The notes under the pieces were generated by a model that was not told the DNA's origin, did not search any database, and saw only the letters and a list, made by a program, of their open reading frames with translations. Positions 1 to 7,041 of a DNA stretch of 9,378 nucleotides are shown here, piece after piece. This stretch comes from a bacterium (lineage in GTDB: Bacteria > Krumholzibacteriota > Krumholzibacteriia > JACNKJ01). Every line of letters starts with the position of its first letter. Position 1 is the first letter of the stretch. The stretch lies in contig JACNKJ010000212.1 in the NCBI GenBank assembly GCA_014382085.1, forward strand, positions 1 through 9,378. Reading direction: 5' to 3'. A program made the translations under genes and the position numbers.

Positions 1-705
1 GAGCAGGGAGCCCTCAAAAATGTGCCCCTGGCCATCGACGCTATCGCCGAAACGAAAGCCGCCTTCGTAGTCGAGCTGAAGGTAGCTGTTGACCCAGCCA
101 CCGCGGAAAGTTTGAAGACCCAGATGGTTGACGGCACCCGGCGTGTCATGATTCACGGTGCTGCTGCCCAGGGTCAGGCTGCCGAGATTCCGCTCGAGAT
201 CCAATCCTGAAAGACTCCCCGAATGACGACGGCCGAAGTGTTCCATGGGTCCCGTGTCGAGCAAACCGCGCAAGGCGGTGATGTTCCAGTCACCCGGCGC
301 CCAGGAATACAGAACACCGTCCAGATTGCTATCGAGGCGAAGGTCGCGATTCTCATAGCTTCGCAGGGCAAGTCCACGCCCGAAGAGCTGGGTAAAAGTA
401 CCCACGCGCAGACTCTGATTCCCCCACTCCAATTCCGCGAAGCGATGGGTGATCTTCTCGAAACCCGTAAGCTCGGGATCGGAAACACTGGGATCGGGCT
501 TGGGAAAGGCCGACCACTGGAATCCGATATGGAAGGGTCCGCCATAGAAATCCATATCGAGCCATTCCTCGACTATTTCGCGGTCGCGCTCACTGTCTTT
601 GCTGGCTTCGATTTGGTTTTGACCCTGAAAGTAGATGTCCTCACTCGCACCAGGTACAGCCAGAAGCAGCGCTAGCGCGACAAACAGCCCCGCCCTATTA
701 CTCAT
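1..705 (-). CDS. DUF6029-like outer-membrane protein, N-terminal part (runs off the window)
   Basis: This frame is open from an ATG at 705 to the window edge, giving 235 residues with the C-terminus missing. Residues 1-21 form a signal peptide with a hydrophobic core (GLFVALALLLAVPGA). The mature part alternates polar and aromatic residues in the manner of outer-membrane beta-strands. Residues 102-131 (GTFTQLFGRGLALRSYENRD, then LRLDSNLDGV) resemble the conserved 'not quite full-length barrel' signature I remember from DUF6029 proteins of Bacteroidota and related phyla. That match is from memory and has not been searched. The start overlaps the stop of the TlpA gene by 8 nt (ATGAGTAA), and GGAGGA lies 5 nt upstream of the ATG, so the two genes are probably translationally coupled. 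The role is unknown; a structural or transport barrel is inferred from family and context only. Confidence 0.7.
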   Translation of the reverse strand, partial: MSNRAGLFVALALLLAVPGASEDIYFQGQNQIEASKDSERDREIVEEWLDMDFYGGPFHIGFQWSAFPKPDPSVSDPELTGFEKITHRFAELEWGNQSLRVGTFTQLFGRGLALRSYENRDLRLDSNLDGVLYSWAPGDWNITALRGLLDTGPMEHFGRRHSGSLSGLDLERNLGSLTLGSSTVNHDTPGAVNHLGLQTFRGGWVNSYLQLDYEGGFRFGDSVDGQGHIFEGSLL

Positions 706-1222
706 CGCCCTCCTCCAGATGGATTTCGGGATTATCGGCCAGGATGAGTTCGGCCCAGGTTTCGGTGTCCTTTTCCTTGAAGCCCGCGTGGGCGTCCAGG
801 ATTTCACCCTTGGTGCCGATGAGTACATTGAAGGGAACACCGCGGCCGCCCAGTTTGCGAAGCGCTTCCTGATTGGAATCGGTGTAAACGGGGAATTCGA
901 ATCCGTGACGATGCACGAAGGGTTTGATCTGTTTCTGTGAGCGCGGATCATCGATGGAAACAGTGATGAGTTTCAGCCCCGATTTCTCAGCCCACTCTTT
1001 CTGGAACTCCTCGATCTTGGGCAGTTCGGCCAGGCAGGGCTTGCACCAGGTGGCCCAGAAGTTCAGCAGCACGGGCCCTTCTCCCAGGAACTCACTCACC
1101 TGATGCTTCTTGCCTTCCAGGTCGGTGACCGAAATTCGCGGCAACTGTTTGCCTTCAGCCAGAGAACTCAGGGGAAGGGCAAGGATTAGTAGCAGCGGCA
1201 TCAGGAGTCGCAAGACACGCAT
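698..1222 (-). CDS. TlpA/ResA-type exported thioredoxin-like protein
   Basis: This is a 174-residue thiol-disulfide oxidoreductase of the TlpA/ResA/AhpC-TSA group. Residues 1-22 are a signal peptide (MRVLRLLMPLLLILALPLSS, with likely cleavage after SLA). The thioredoxin fold follows: VLLNFWATWCKPC places the active-site cysteines at 60 and 63, residues 84-92 (KLITVSIDD) form a core strand, and GGRGVPF supplies the cis-proline at 130. Family members reduce or shuffle disulfides outside the cytoplasm, for example in cytochrome c maturation; the partner here is unknown. The start chosen is the ATG at 1222, which has AAAGGA 6 nt upstream and begins a normal signal peptide. Upstream in-frame codons reach back into the previous gene and would put a charged segment before the signal. 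The gene overlaps the downstream barrel gene by 8 nt. A stem-loop lies in the gap before it. Confidence 0.93.
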   Translation of the reverse strand: MRVLRLLMPLLLILALPLSSLAEGKQLPRISVTDLEGKKHQVSEFLGEGPVLLNFWATWCKPCLAELPKIEEFQKEWAEKSGLKLITVSIDDPRSQKQIKPFVHRHGFEFPVYTDSNQEALRKLGGRGVPFNVLIGTKGEILDAHAGFKEKDTETWAELILADNPEIHLEEGDE

Positions 1223-1251
1223 GAGGAGTCCTTTCCTTTTAACATCATGAA

Positions 1252-1278
1252 GCTCCCGGCGGACTGGCCGCCGAGAGC
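1252..1278 (-). promoter_or_regulatory. intercistronic hairpin upstream of the TlpA gene
   Basis: Read on the minus strand, 1278..1268 pairs with 1262..1252 across a 5-nt loop (CCAGU). This gives 11 continuous pairs, one of them G-U, with the core CGGCGG/CCGCCG. It is the only obvious structure in the 73-nt gap between the sorting-tail protein and the TlpA gene. The bases that follow (UUCAUGAUGUU) are only moderately U-rich, so this is not a textbook intrinsic terminator. It could be a leaky terminator, an RNA-processing site, or a 3'-end stabiliser that sets different expression for the two halves of the operon. Confidence 0.5.
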
Positions 1279-1295
1279 CATCGCATTCGTTTCGC

Positions 1296-2621
1296 TTACT
1301 TGGCCAGAACCATGCGGCCCGCAGCCGTTTCACCGTTCATCTGAACCTTGTAGAGATAAACGCCGCTGGACAGATTCTCGCCGCCGAATTCCACCTGATT
1401 CACACCCTCGCTGATCAAGAGGGTTTCGCTGTGAAGCAGACGGCCGCGCACGTCCAGAACGCTCAACTCGCCCCTACCCGACTGACCCGCCGTGAAGCGG
1501 ATGCTGGTCTTGGGATTGAAGGGATTGGGATAGTTCCCCTCCACACGAAGGGCGAATGCCGCGGGATGATCCACATCGGTAGGATCATCCAGTACGGTGC
1601 AGATACGCTCAAGCAAGGTTGCCAGAGTGCCGCGATCATCTTCGACGCCTTCGATATCGAAGCCCAGATTCACCAGGCGGCCGTTGTCGGTACGAATCAA
1701 GCCCGCCGGCATGCCATTGGGATAACGGAAGGCCACGGATCCGAAGCCCACGCCCAGCGCGAGCTCATCGCATACGACCTGGGTGAGATCCAATTGGAGA
1801 TCGAGATTGTCGCCAAGGTAGCTACCGGGTTCTCCGCTGAGAAGCGGGCCGGTAGTACCATGATCCCCTGTCCACTCGCTGCCTGTGCTGGCTTCGTACC
1901 AGTTGCAGCTATCCACGGAGTACCAGGTGCTGCCGGGATCGCAGAGATCGGAGGCGGCGTTCTGACCCGAGATCAGAAGCTGTCCACCCCCACTCAGGAA
2001 ATCGCCAATGACGGCCTGATCGCCGGCGTCGAAGCTGGGGCCATGGGTTCCCGTGAACCAGAAGGTCTTGGGGAAGGCCTGAAGAGCGGCCAGGGTCGGC
2101 GCTTCGGCCGCGCGGGGCCAGATGCCCGGAATCATGGGCGCCATGTGCGTCTCAAGGAGAGTGCGCAGCGCGGTGCCGTCGTAGGTGTCATCGATGACCA
2201 GCACGTCGCAACCATTGTGAATGGCTGCGAAAATCCAATCGCCGGTTACTCCCGGATCGTTGCCACTGGTGATGGTCACATGATCGTAGCCCGAGCCCAC
2301 CACGGTGTTCACCTGGATATCCACCAGGATCTCGGCGCTGGAGCCGGGACCGAGGACCACTTCCACATCGTGGAGGAAGGGCGGGTAGCAGATTTCGCCT
2401 TCACAGAAAGAGGACTGCCAATCGGCCGGCAGAAACTCGTCTTTGTGAAGCGTGAAGGTGTCCAGTTCGTCACCCGTATTGGTGAGCCAGCAGTGCAGGG
2501 AAACCAGTTCGAACTGGCCTGCCGTGCCCACCTGATGAATGGGTTCGAAAGTGAAACCTGCAGCGGCGAAAGCCGGCAGGGCGGCTGCCAGCATGACGAT
2601 GATGATCAGCAAATGACGCAT
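1296..2621 (-). CDS. secreted Cys-rich surface protein with FlgD/Por-type C-terminal sorting domain
   Basis: The protein has 441 residues. Residues 1-21 are a signal peptide (LLIIIVMLAAALPAFAA). Residues 24-125 look like an Ig-like beta-domain with a SFCEGEICYPP cysteine pair at 73/78. Residues 137-342 have an alpha/beta pattern resembling the class I glutamine-amidotransferase-like or ThuA-like domains found in surface proteins: CDVLVIDDTYDG, FWFTGTHGPSF, then FLSGGGQLLISGQ. No catalytic triad is evident. Residues 361-441 are the sorting module: NYPNPFNPKTSIRF, VLDVRGRLL, GVYLYKVQMNG and a final AGRMVLAK. There are eight cysteines in all (44, 73, 78, 138, 227, 239, 284, 341), consistent with a disulfide-stabilised exported protein. 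The start is the ATG at 2621, with GGAGG 8 nt upstream. The stop of the preceding gene lies 1 nt before this ATG, so coupling is likely. The function is not known. Confidence 0.88.
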   Translation of the reverse strand: MRHLLIIIVMLAAALPAFAAAGFTFEPIHQVGTAGQFELVSLHCWLTNTGDELDTFTLHKDEFLPADWQSSFCEGEICYPPFLHDVEVVLGPGSSAEILVDIQVNTVVGSGYDHVTITSGNDPGVTGDWIFAAIHNGCDVLVIDDTYDGTALRTLLETHMAPMIPGIWPRAAEAPTLAALQAFPKTFWFTGTHGPSFDAGDQAVIGDFLSGGGQLLISGQNAASDLCDPGSTWYSVDSCNWYEASTGSEWTGDHGTTGPLLSGEPGSYLGDNLDLQLDLTQVVCDELALGVGFGSVAFRYPNGMPAGLIRTDNGRLVNLGFDIEGVEDDRGTLATLLERICTVLDDPTDVDHPAAFALRVEGNYPNPFNPKTSIRFTAGQSGRGELSVLDVRGRLLHSETLLISEGVNQVEFGGENLSSGVYLYKVQMNGETAAGRMVLAK

Positions 2622-2622
2622 T

Positions 2623-3909
2623 TCACGGTCCTCCGTGGGTTTCCTGGGCAGCATCGAGTACTTCGCGGCTGCCTTCTGCTTGCACAAAAACGAAAGCGAA
2701 GAGATGGTCTGCGTTCACCTGCCCGAGATCGGGAGTGAACACAGTACTGAAGTTAAATAATTCTCCGACGTTCACGGCAAACGCTTCACCCAGCGAGGGA
2801 GGCGGATCACCGTTGTAGTCATGATCGTATTCCCCATCCACACCATTCATGTGTCGAACGACATTTTGGAAGTGCGTCTGCCCGTTGCCGCCGTCTTCCT
2901 CAAGTTCGGTTTCACTCTCGGCCAAGCCGTAGTAGATGCGCCAGGGTCCGGCGCCGATAAGGCTGAGGACCTTGCCGTCCACGGTCACCGTGTAGTCCCC
3001 ACCCGCTTCCGATTTGGTGACCCGCAGGGCCAGCTTGGGCGCCAGGGCAAGGCGGGCTTCGTAATCGTCTAGGATAATCTGACTATCCTGAGGATCCGAT
3101 ACTGCAGATCCATCCACAAAGATAGTGGGAAGATTGAGGAAGCTGGTACCGCCGTAAAACAACCAGCGTTCAAGGTTGACCTCGATGTTGTACTGATAGA
3201 AAGGATCGAACTGGGCAGGCCAGAAAAGGTGGCATGAAAGAGGCAGAATTTCCCCGGAAGCCTGACTCTTGGCGAGCCACAGCGCTTCCTCGGCCTCCGG
3301 GCAACCCAGGCAGGCCGTGTTCGAATAGTCTTCGGCGAGCACCACACGCGTGTTGCGCACGCCTTCGAAATGGGCGCTGGCCTCTCCCCCGGACTCCAGA
3401 TTCACGATGATGCTAGACGGATCGTAGTCAAATCCATCAAGCGTTACGGAGATTTCAAGATCCCGGCCAGCAGGAAGGGTGAGAACAGCCGGTGTTTGGA
3501 CACTCTGGGATGATCCGTCGACCCAGATTTCCGCACCCGGCAAAGGACCATCCCAAAGGTCGCCAGAGCTAATGGTTAGATTTCCGGTAAGGCTGCTGCC
3601 CTCGAAAACCACCGATTGCTCGGATCCCGGCTCCAAAGTTAGATCCATGCTGTTGGGAAGGAAGATCCATCCGCTGAGATCGGCGATCTCCAGGCGATGA
3701 GAAATCCATGGATCCAATTCCAGCGTGATGGGAAGAGCGAGGTCCACAATTTCCCCGTTCAGGAGAATGACCGCTTCGGCCAGAACTTCGCCTTGATCGT
3801 CACGCACATCGATAGTCAACAGTGCCGTATCCAGATCCTGCTGACCACAGAAACTGATCTGTAGCAGGAATAGAAACGGAAGCACGGTCAGCCAGCGGTT
3901 GACTCGCAA
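2623..3909 (-). CDS. exported PEGA-like/Omp28-like thioredoxin-fold protein
   Basis: The protein has 428 residues from the chosen TTG. Residues 1-21 are a signal sequence (RVNRWLTVLPFLFLLQISFC). The Cys at 21 suggests a lipoprotein, but Phe at -1 is a poor lipobox. Residues 30-105 and 108-184 look like two carboxypeptidase-regulatory or PEGA-type beta modules (for example GAEIWVDG ... TPAVLTLPAGRDLEISVTLDG). Residues 188-268 fit the Omp28-related thioredoxin-like domain: VVLAEDYSNTACLGCPEAEE carries CxxC at 200/203, followed by ILPLSCHLFW and the cis-Pro segment NLPTIFVDG. The C-terminal third is a beta-rich domain I do not recognise. The TTG at 3909 has GGAGGA 4 nt upstream and gives a positively charged signal peptide. 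The ATG at 3921 (432 residues) lacks a ribosome site and adds acidic residues, but it remains possible. This is the first gene of the four-gene exported operon. Confidence 0.82.
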   Translation of the reverse strand: MRVNRWLTVLPFLFLLQISFCGQQDLDTALLTIDVRDDQGEVLAEAVILLNGEIVDLALPITLELDPWISHRLEIADLSGWIFLPNSMDLTLEPGSEQSVVFEGSSLTGNLTISSGDLWDGPLPGAEIWVDGSSQSVQTPAVLTLPAGRDLEISVTLDGFDYDPSSIIVNLESGGEASAHFEGVRNTRVVLAEDYSNTACLGCPEAEEALWLAKSQASGEILPLSCHLFWPAQFDPFYQYNIEVNLERWLFYGGTSFLNLPTIFVDGSAVSDPQDSQIILDDYEARLALAPKLALRVTKSEAGGDYTVTVDGKVLSLIGAGPWRIYYGLAESETELEEDGGNGQTHFQNVVRHMNGVDGEYDHDYNGDPPPSLGEAFAVNVGELFNFSTVFTPDLGQVNADHLFAFVFVQAEGSREVLDAAQETHGGP

Positions 3910-3944
3910 AACTTCCTCCATGAAGGGGTGCCCGAGTGCAGTGA

Positions 3945-3962
3945 GATAGTGCTATCGCTATC
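3945..3962. repeat. GATAG palindrome plus GCTATC direct repeat, operator-like
   Basis: GATAG-TG-CTATC (3945..3956) is an inverted repeat, and GCTATC is repeated in tandem (3951..3956 and 3957..3962). It falls where transcription from the candidate promoter would begin, so it could be a regulator site or a short leader hairpin. Short repeats of this size also arise by chance. Confidence 0.3.
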
Positions 3963-3963
3963 A

Positions 3964-3992
3964 AAGATAACAGATTTAGCGTCTATCCACAA
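3964..3992 (-). promoter_or_regulatory. candidate sigma-70 promoter for the exported-protein operon
   Basis: On the minus strand, TTGTGG (3992..3987) and TATCTT (3969..3964) are 17 nt apart. They lie about 45-55 nt upstream of the first gene and just after the end of comM. The boxes match consensus at 3/6 and 4/6, so this is a modest prediction. It is supported mainly by its position in the only non-coding gap before this operon. Confidence 0.35.
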
Positions 3993-4011
3993 TTGAGAAA
4001 AAGTCGGGGAC

Positions 4012-5484
4012 CTAGAGGCGATCTGCGCTCATGGAGGTGAATCGTTTACGAAAATGGAGGGCAAGTTCCAGGGCTTCAAGGAGCTGGCCACGGCTAAGCT
4101 CGGAGCGATCTTCCAGGGCCGCCAAACTGGCCGCCAGCGCCCTAACTTTAGCTCTGAGGCGGTAGCTGGCCCCGGATCCGGATAATTGTCCGTCCAGCCA
4201 GGCGGCGAGCTGAGAATTCAAGACCGGCGGCTCTCGATTCAATCGTTGTTGAGCGGCCGAGACTCTTTCCAATACCGGCGAACCCGGCCGCGTCTCGCCC
4301 TGGATTCCGTCCCAAGCGGGAACTTCCAGAATCATGTCGATTCGATCGAGAACGGGACCGGAGAGTCTACCCAAATATCGCCGAATCTGCGGAGGTGCAC
4401 AGCGGCAATGCTCCCGACCTCGCAGTAGTTGCCCGCAGGGACAGGGATTCATGGCCGCGACAAGCTGAAATCGCGCCGGCCAGCGAATGCGCCCCGCACC
4501 TCGACTGAGGGTATAGGCACCCTCCTCCAGGGGTTGACGCAAGGATTCGAGTACCCCGCGGTTGAATTCCGGAACTTCATCCAGGAACAGCAGGCCCCTG
4601 TGCGAGAGGGCCAATTCACCCGGCCGCCCACCACGGCCCAGTGTGCCCAGCAGCCCCGGCACGCTGAGGCTGTGATGCGGCGCTCGAAAGGGCCGAAGGC
4701 CATCCTGACGAAGCGGCAAACCTGCCAAGGAACGTAAGGCTAGTACCTCGCTTTCCTCTTCGGCGGAAAGGGGCGGCAGGATTTCCCTGAGCGCACGAGC
4801 CAAGTGGGTTTTCCCGCCGCCGGGAGCTCCCACCAGGAGCAGATGATGACCCCCCACCGCTGCAATTTCCAAAGCTCGCCGCAGCCTATCCTGACCCTCG
4901 ATGGCGTTCATCATGGGCGTTTCGCGGGCCGGGCTCTTCCTGCGTTTTAACTGACTCGGCACCCCCGCCTGAATCTTCCCCTCGCTCCACTCGATCACTC
5001 GAGACAGATTGGGCAGCACTCCCTTATGGATACCGTCCAACTGTTCCAATTCCATGGCATTGCCCGGTGGAAACAGCACACCCTCCGCCCCGGCCTTCCG
5101 CGCAGCCCGGCCGAGCACCAGGGCTCCGCGTACGGGCAACAGACGACCGTCCAAGGCTAGTTCGCCCAGGACCCACCAATTCCGACCGCGCTTTACATTG
5201 ATTTGCTGCGACACCTCTAGGATGCCCAAGGCGATGGCCAGGTCAAAAGCGGCGCCCTCCTTGGGCTCCTCGGCTGGAGCCAGGTTTACCGTTACTCTCC
5301 CGGCAGGTGTGCTAAATCCGCACTCGCGCAGCGCGCCCAGGACCCGATCGCGACTTTCCCGTGTGGCGGCGCCCGCCAGGCCCACCATGCCGATTCCGGG
5401 TAGCCCACGGGACATCTGAACCTCCACCGTCACCGGCAGGGCGTCCAAGCCCCTCAGACTGCCGCCTTTCCAGACTGCGTGCAT
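4012..5484 (-). CDS. comM: ComM/YifB-family Mg-chelatase-like AAA+ ATPase
   Basis: The protein has 490 residues, close to the family's usual ~500. The N-terminal ribosomal-S5/Lon-protease-like domain (about 1-185) shows RGLPGIGMVGL, NLAPAEEPKEG and FDLAIALGIL. The AAA+ core has Walker A GAPGGGKT (219-226), RPFRAPHH (264-271), Walker B LLFLDE (298-303) and an AMNPCPCG...HCRC cysteine cluster (348, 350, 360, 362). The C-terminal helical region (LRAKVRALAA ... LELALHFR) is the usual Mg-chelatase C-domain. In naturally competent bacteria ComM is a hexameric helicase that drives branch migration when donor DNA is integrated; that role is family knowledge and competence is not shown here. The start is the ATG at 5484, because AAGGAGG lies 5 nt upstream. 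The in-frame ATG at 5505 has no ribosome site. It stands alone, with a 206-nt non-coding gap upstream in which I see no convincing promoter for this strand. Confidence 0.95.
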   Translation of the reverse strand: MHAVWKGGSLRGLDALPVTVEVQMSRGLPGIGMVGLAGAATRESRDRVLGALRECGFSTPAGRVTVNLAPAEEPKEGAAFDLAIALGILEVSQQINVKRGRNWWVLGELALDGRLLPVRGALVLGRAARKAGAEGVLFPPGNAMELEQLDGIHKGVLPNLSRVIEWSEGKIQAGVPSQLKRRKSPARETPMMNAIEGQDRLRRALEIAAVGGHHLLLVGAPGGGKTHLARALREILPPLSAEEESEVLALRSLAGLPLRQDGLRPFRAPHHSLSVPGLLGTLGRGGRPGELALSHRGLLFLDEVPEFNRGVLESLRQPLEEGAYTLSRGAGRIRWPARFQLVAAMNPCPCGQLLRGREHCRCAPPQIRRYLGRLSGPVLDRIDMILEVPAWDGIQGETRPGSPVLERVSAAQQRLNREPPVLNSQLAAWLDGQLSGSGASYRLRAKVRALAASLAALEDRSELSRGQLLEALELALHFRKRFTSMSADRL

Positions 5485-5616
5485 GGGAACCTCCTTGGTG
5501 GCCATTCAGCAAGGAAAAGGCCCGATCCGGGATCCACGCCCCGCCGAGAATTCAAGCTCGGAGGCGACACCAGGGTTCACAGTTTTTTTTCTTCCCGACA
5601 ATCGCGTCGTTTTGAG

Positions 5617-5644
5617 TTGACTTCGGAGACTGCTTTCCTAGAAT
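5617..5644 (+). promoter_or_regulatory. near-consensus sigma-70 promoter for the small zinc-finger gene
   Basis: TTGACT (5617..5622) and TAGAAT (5639..5644) each match consensus at 5/6 and are 16 nt apart. Transcription would start near 5651, leaving a leader of about 40 nt before the ATG at 5691. A run of eight T lies about 27 nt upstream of the -35 box and may act as a curved or UP-like region. Confidence 0.7.
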
Positions 5645-5690
5645 TTTTACATCCGACACAATCAGTACCCAGAAACGGTGAAAAGGGATC

Positions 5691-5903
5691 ATGGCAGAGA
5701 CGAAGAAGAAGCTAGTCGTATGCGATGAGTGTGGTGGAACCGGCATGCTCGAGGACGACGAATGTCAGTTCTGCCTGGGCGAAGGGAAGATCGAAGTCAA
5801 CGAAGATGAGACCTGGGATCCCTCCGAGTCCGGCGACTTCGACGACGACGACGACGATGAGCTCGATGACATGTTCGATGATCTCGACGAAGCGAGTCTC
5901 TGA
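5691..5903 (+). CDS. small protein with DnaJ-type CxxCxGxG zinc-finger pair and acidic tail
   Basis: The protein has 70 residues. Residues 1-10 are Lys-rich (MAETKKKLVV). Two CxxCxGxG half-sites follow, CDECGGTG (Cys 11 and 14) and CQFCLGEG (Cys 25 and 28), which together can form one zinc site like those of DnaJ. The rest is extremely acidic (a GDFDDDDDDELDDMFDDLDE stretch) and probably disordered. There is no J-domain, signal peptide or membrane segment, so it should be a soluble cytosolic protein. The ribosome site is AAGGG 4 nt before the ATG. It is the only plus-strand gene in the window, has its own promoter, and ends 4 nt from the yraN stop on the other strand. The role is unknown; chaperone-adaptor or RNA/protein-binding roles are guesses. 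The paired motif and strong upstream signals argue that the gene is real despite its size. Confidence 0.85.
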   Translation: MAETKKKLVVCDECGGTGMLEDDECQFCLGEGKIEVNEDETWDPSESGDFDDDDDDELDDMFDDLDEASL

Positions 5904-5907
5904 TTTC

Positions 5908-6276
5908 TCAAATGCCGCGATAGTGCTCGAGTGCCAGACCCATTCCATCGGCACGCCAGTCCAGCGCTAGAAGGTCCAAACGAAATTCTCCTCTCCATGA
6001 ATACTCTCGCAAGACCAAGCGTATCGCTTCGCGCATGGCCATCCGCTTTCGCGGGCCAAGGCTTTCCGCGGCGCGCCCGCAATTTTCGCCGCGGCGCATG
6101 CGCACCTCCACGCAAACCAAACAGGCGCCGTCGCGCGCGAGGATGTCCACCTCATGCCGGGCCACGCGATAATTTCTTTCGAGGATGATCATGCCCGCCA
6201 TTTCCAGATAGGCGGCGGCCAAGGACTCAGCGCGATCGCCGAGCCACTTCTTCGGAGTCGGCGAAAATTCGCCCAA
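5908..6276 (-). CDS. yraN: YraN/UPF0102 family, endonuclease-like fold
   Basis: The protein has 122 residues, normal for UPF0102. The family signature is present: GDRAESLAAAYLEMAG (Glu 17), NYRVARHEVDILARDG (Glu 42, Asp 44) and CLVCVEVRMRRG (Glu 57). These match the E...E-x-D...E-V-K arrangement of the restriction-endonuclease/Holliday-junction-resolvase fold, with Arg 59 in place of the common Lys. The biochemical function of the family is not firmly established. The start is a TTG at 6276 with AAGGAG 5 nt upstream. No later start keeps the conserved N-terminus. It therefore overlaps the 3' end of rnhB by 50 nt, and its ribosome site lies inside rnhB. The rnhB-yraN pairing is common in bacteria. 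Confidence 0.93.
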   Translation of the reverse strand: MGEFSPTPKKWLGDRAESLAAAYLEMAGMIILERNYRVARHEVDILARDGACLVCVEVRMRRGENCGRAAESLGPRKRMAMREAIRLVLREYSWRGEFRLDLLALDWRADGMGLALEHYRGI

Positions 6277-7024
6277 GGAAACTCCTTCGATGCAAGGGAC
6301 ATGGACCCTTCTCGCGAAGAGCTTGGAGGTGGGAAGCGGAACCGTAACCCTTGTTGCCGGCGAAATCGTAGCCGGGATACTTGGAGTCGTAATCTCGCAT
6401 GATAGCGTCGCGGTGCACCTTGGCGATCACCGAGGCGGCGGCCACGGAAAGGCTTTGCGCATCGCCGTCGATGACGGCCTTGGCATTTTGCATGCCGGGT
6501 GGAATATCGCGTCCGTCTACCAGCACGACCTGAGCTGCGGGCTCCAGGTCGTCCAGGGCTGTGCGCATGACCCTAAAAACACATTCGCGGATGCCGACAT
6601 CGTCCACTGATTCCGCGGGCAGATCGGCAATTGCCCAGGCCAAGGCCTGTTCGCGAATGAGTTGATCCCAGTGCTCGCGCGCTTCGGCGCTAAGGCGTTT
6701 GGAATCGTCCAGGCCGGGAGCCTGAAAGTTGGGCGGCAAAATGACGGCGGCGGCGGTGACGGGTCCGGCCAAGGGCCCACGCCCGACCTCGTCCACGCCT
6801 GCCAGCAAGCGCCCCTGGGCCATGTCTGCATCGAAGTCTTGCAGCATTCGGCACCGCGCCTCAAGAGACTCGAGACGCTCCTGCCGCCGACGCATGGATT
6901 TGGCCAAATCGCGACGCCCCTTGCGAGGATCCTCATCGAGAAGCCGAAGCCAGGTTTCACGCTGCTCGGGCTCCAAACTCTCAAGGGATGCTCGTTGCTC
7001 TTCCAGTTTGAGGCGCAGGAACAC
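6227..7024 (-). CDS. rnhB: ribonuclease HII
   Basis: RNase HII removes ribonucleotides and RNA from RNA-DNA hybrids in the cytoplasm. With the chosen GTG at 7024 it has 265 residues. The catalytic domain begins at about residue 70. The four acidic metal ligands are visible: GVDEVGRGPLAGPV (Asp 78, Glu 79), VVLVDGRD (Asp 170) and SVIAKVHRDA (Asp 206). The family tail YPGYDFAGNKGYGSASH and PLHRRSF is present. The N-terminal 70 residues form a charged helix with a DEDPRKG motif at about the same distance from the start as in the long Bacillus-type enzyme, as I recall it. A longer frame opens with GTG at 7093, 2 nt after the rplS stop. It has no ribosome site and would run through the intrinsic terminator at 7042..7070, so I prefer 7024, although its ribosome site is also weak. 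Confidence 0.93.
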   Translation of the reverse strand: MFLRLKLEEQRASLESLEPEQRETWLRLLDEDPRKGRRDLAKSMRRRQERLESLEARCRMLQDFDADMAQGRLLAGVDEVGRGPLAGPVTAAAVILPPNFQAPGLDDSKRLSAEAREHWDQLIREQALAWAIADLPAESVDDVGIRECVFRVMRTALDDLEPAAQVVLVDGRDIPPGMQNAKAVIDGDAQSLSVAAASVIAKVHRDAIMRDYDSKYPGYDFAGNKGYGSASHLQALREKGPCPLHRRSFLGRIFADSEEVARRSR

Positions 7025-7041
7025 CTCGGGAGCATCCCATG

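Noticed and set aside
1431..2738. 435-codon plus-strand open frame opposite the sorting-tail gene
   Set aside because: It lies entirely antisense to a gene with a signal peptide, a recognisable sorting domain and a good ribosome site. The translated product has no recognisable domain. Long antisense frames are expected in GC-rich coding DNA.
3990..4014. Terminator for comM at the five-T run after its stop
   Set aside because: There is a T run (minus strand) but only a very short CCT/AGG inverted repeat before it, so no credible stem.
5505..5690. Minus-strand promoter for comM in the divergent gap
   Set aside because: TTG-containing candidates (for example TTGTGT and TTGTCG) have no acceptable -10 box at 16-18 nt, so I list none.
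5765..6115. Minus-strand frame with a poly-Ser run overlapping the small zinc-finger gene
   Set aside because: The Ser run is only the complement of the Asp codons (GAC/GAT) of the plus-strand protein, and the frame also overlaps yraN.
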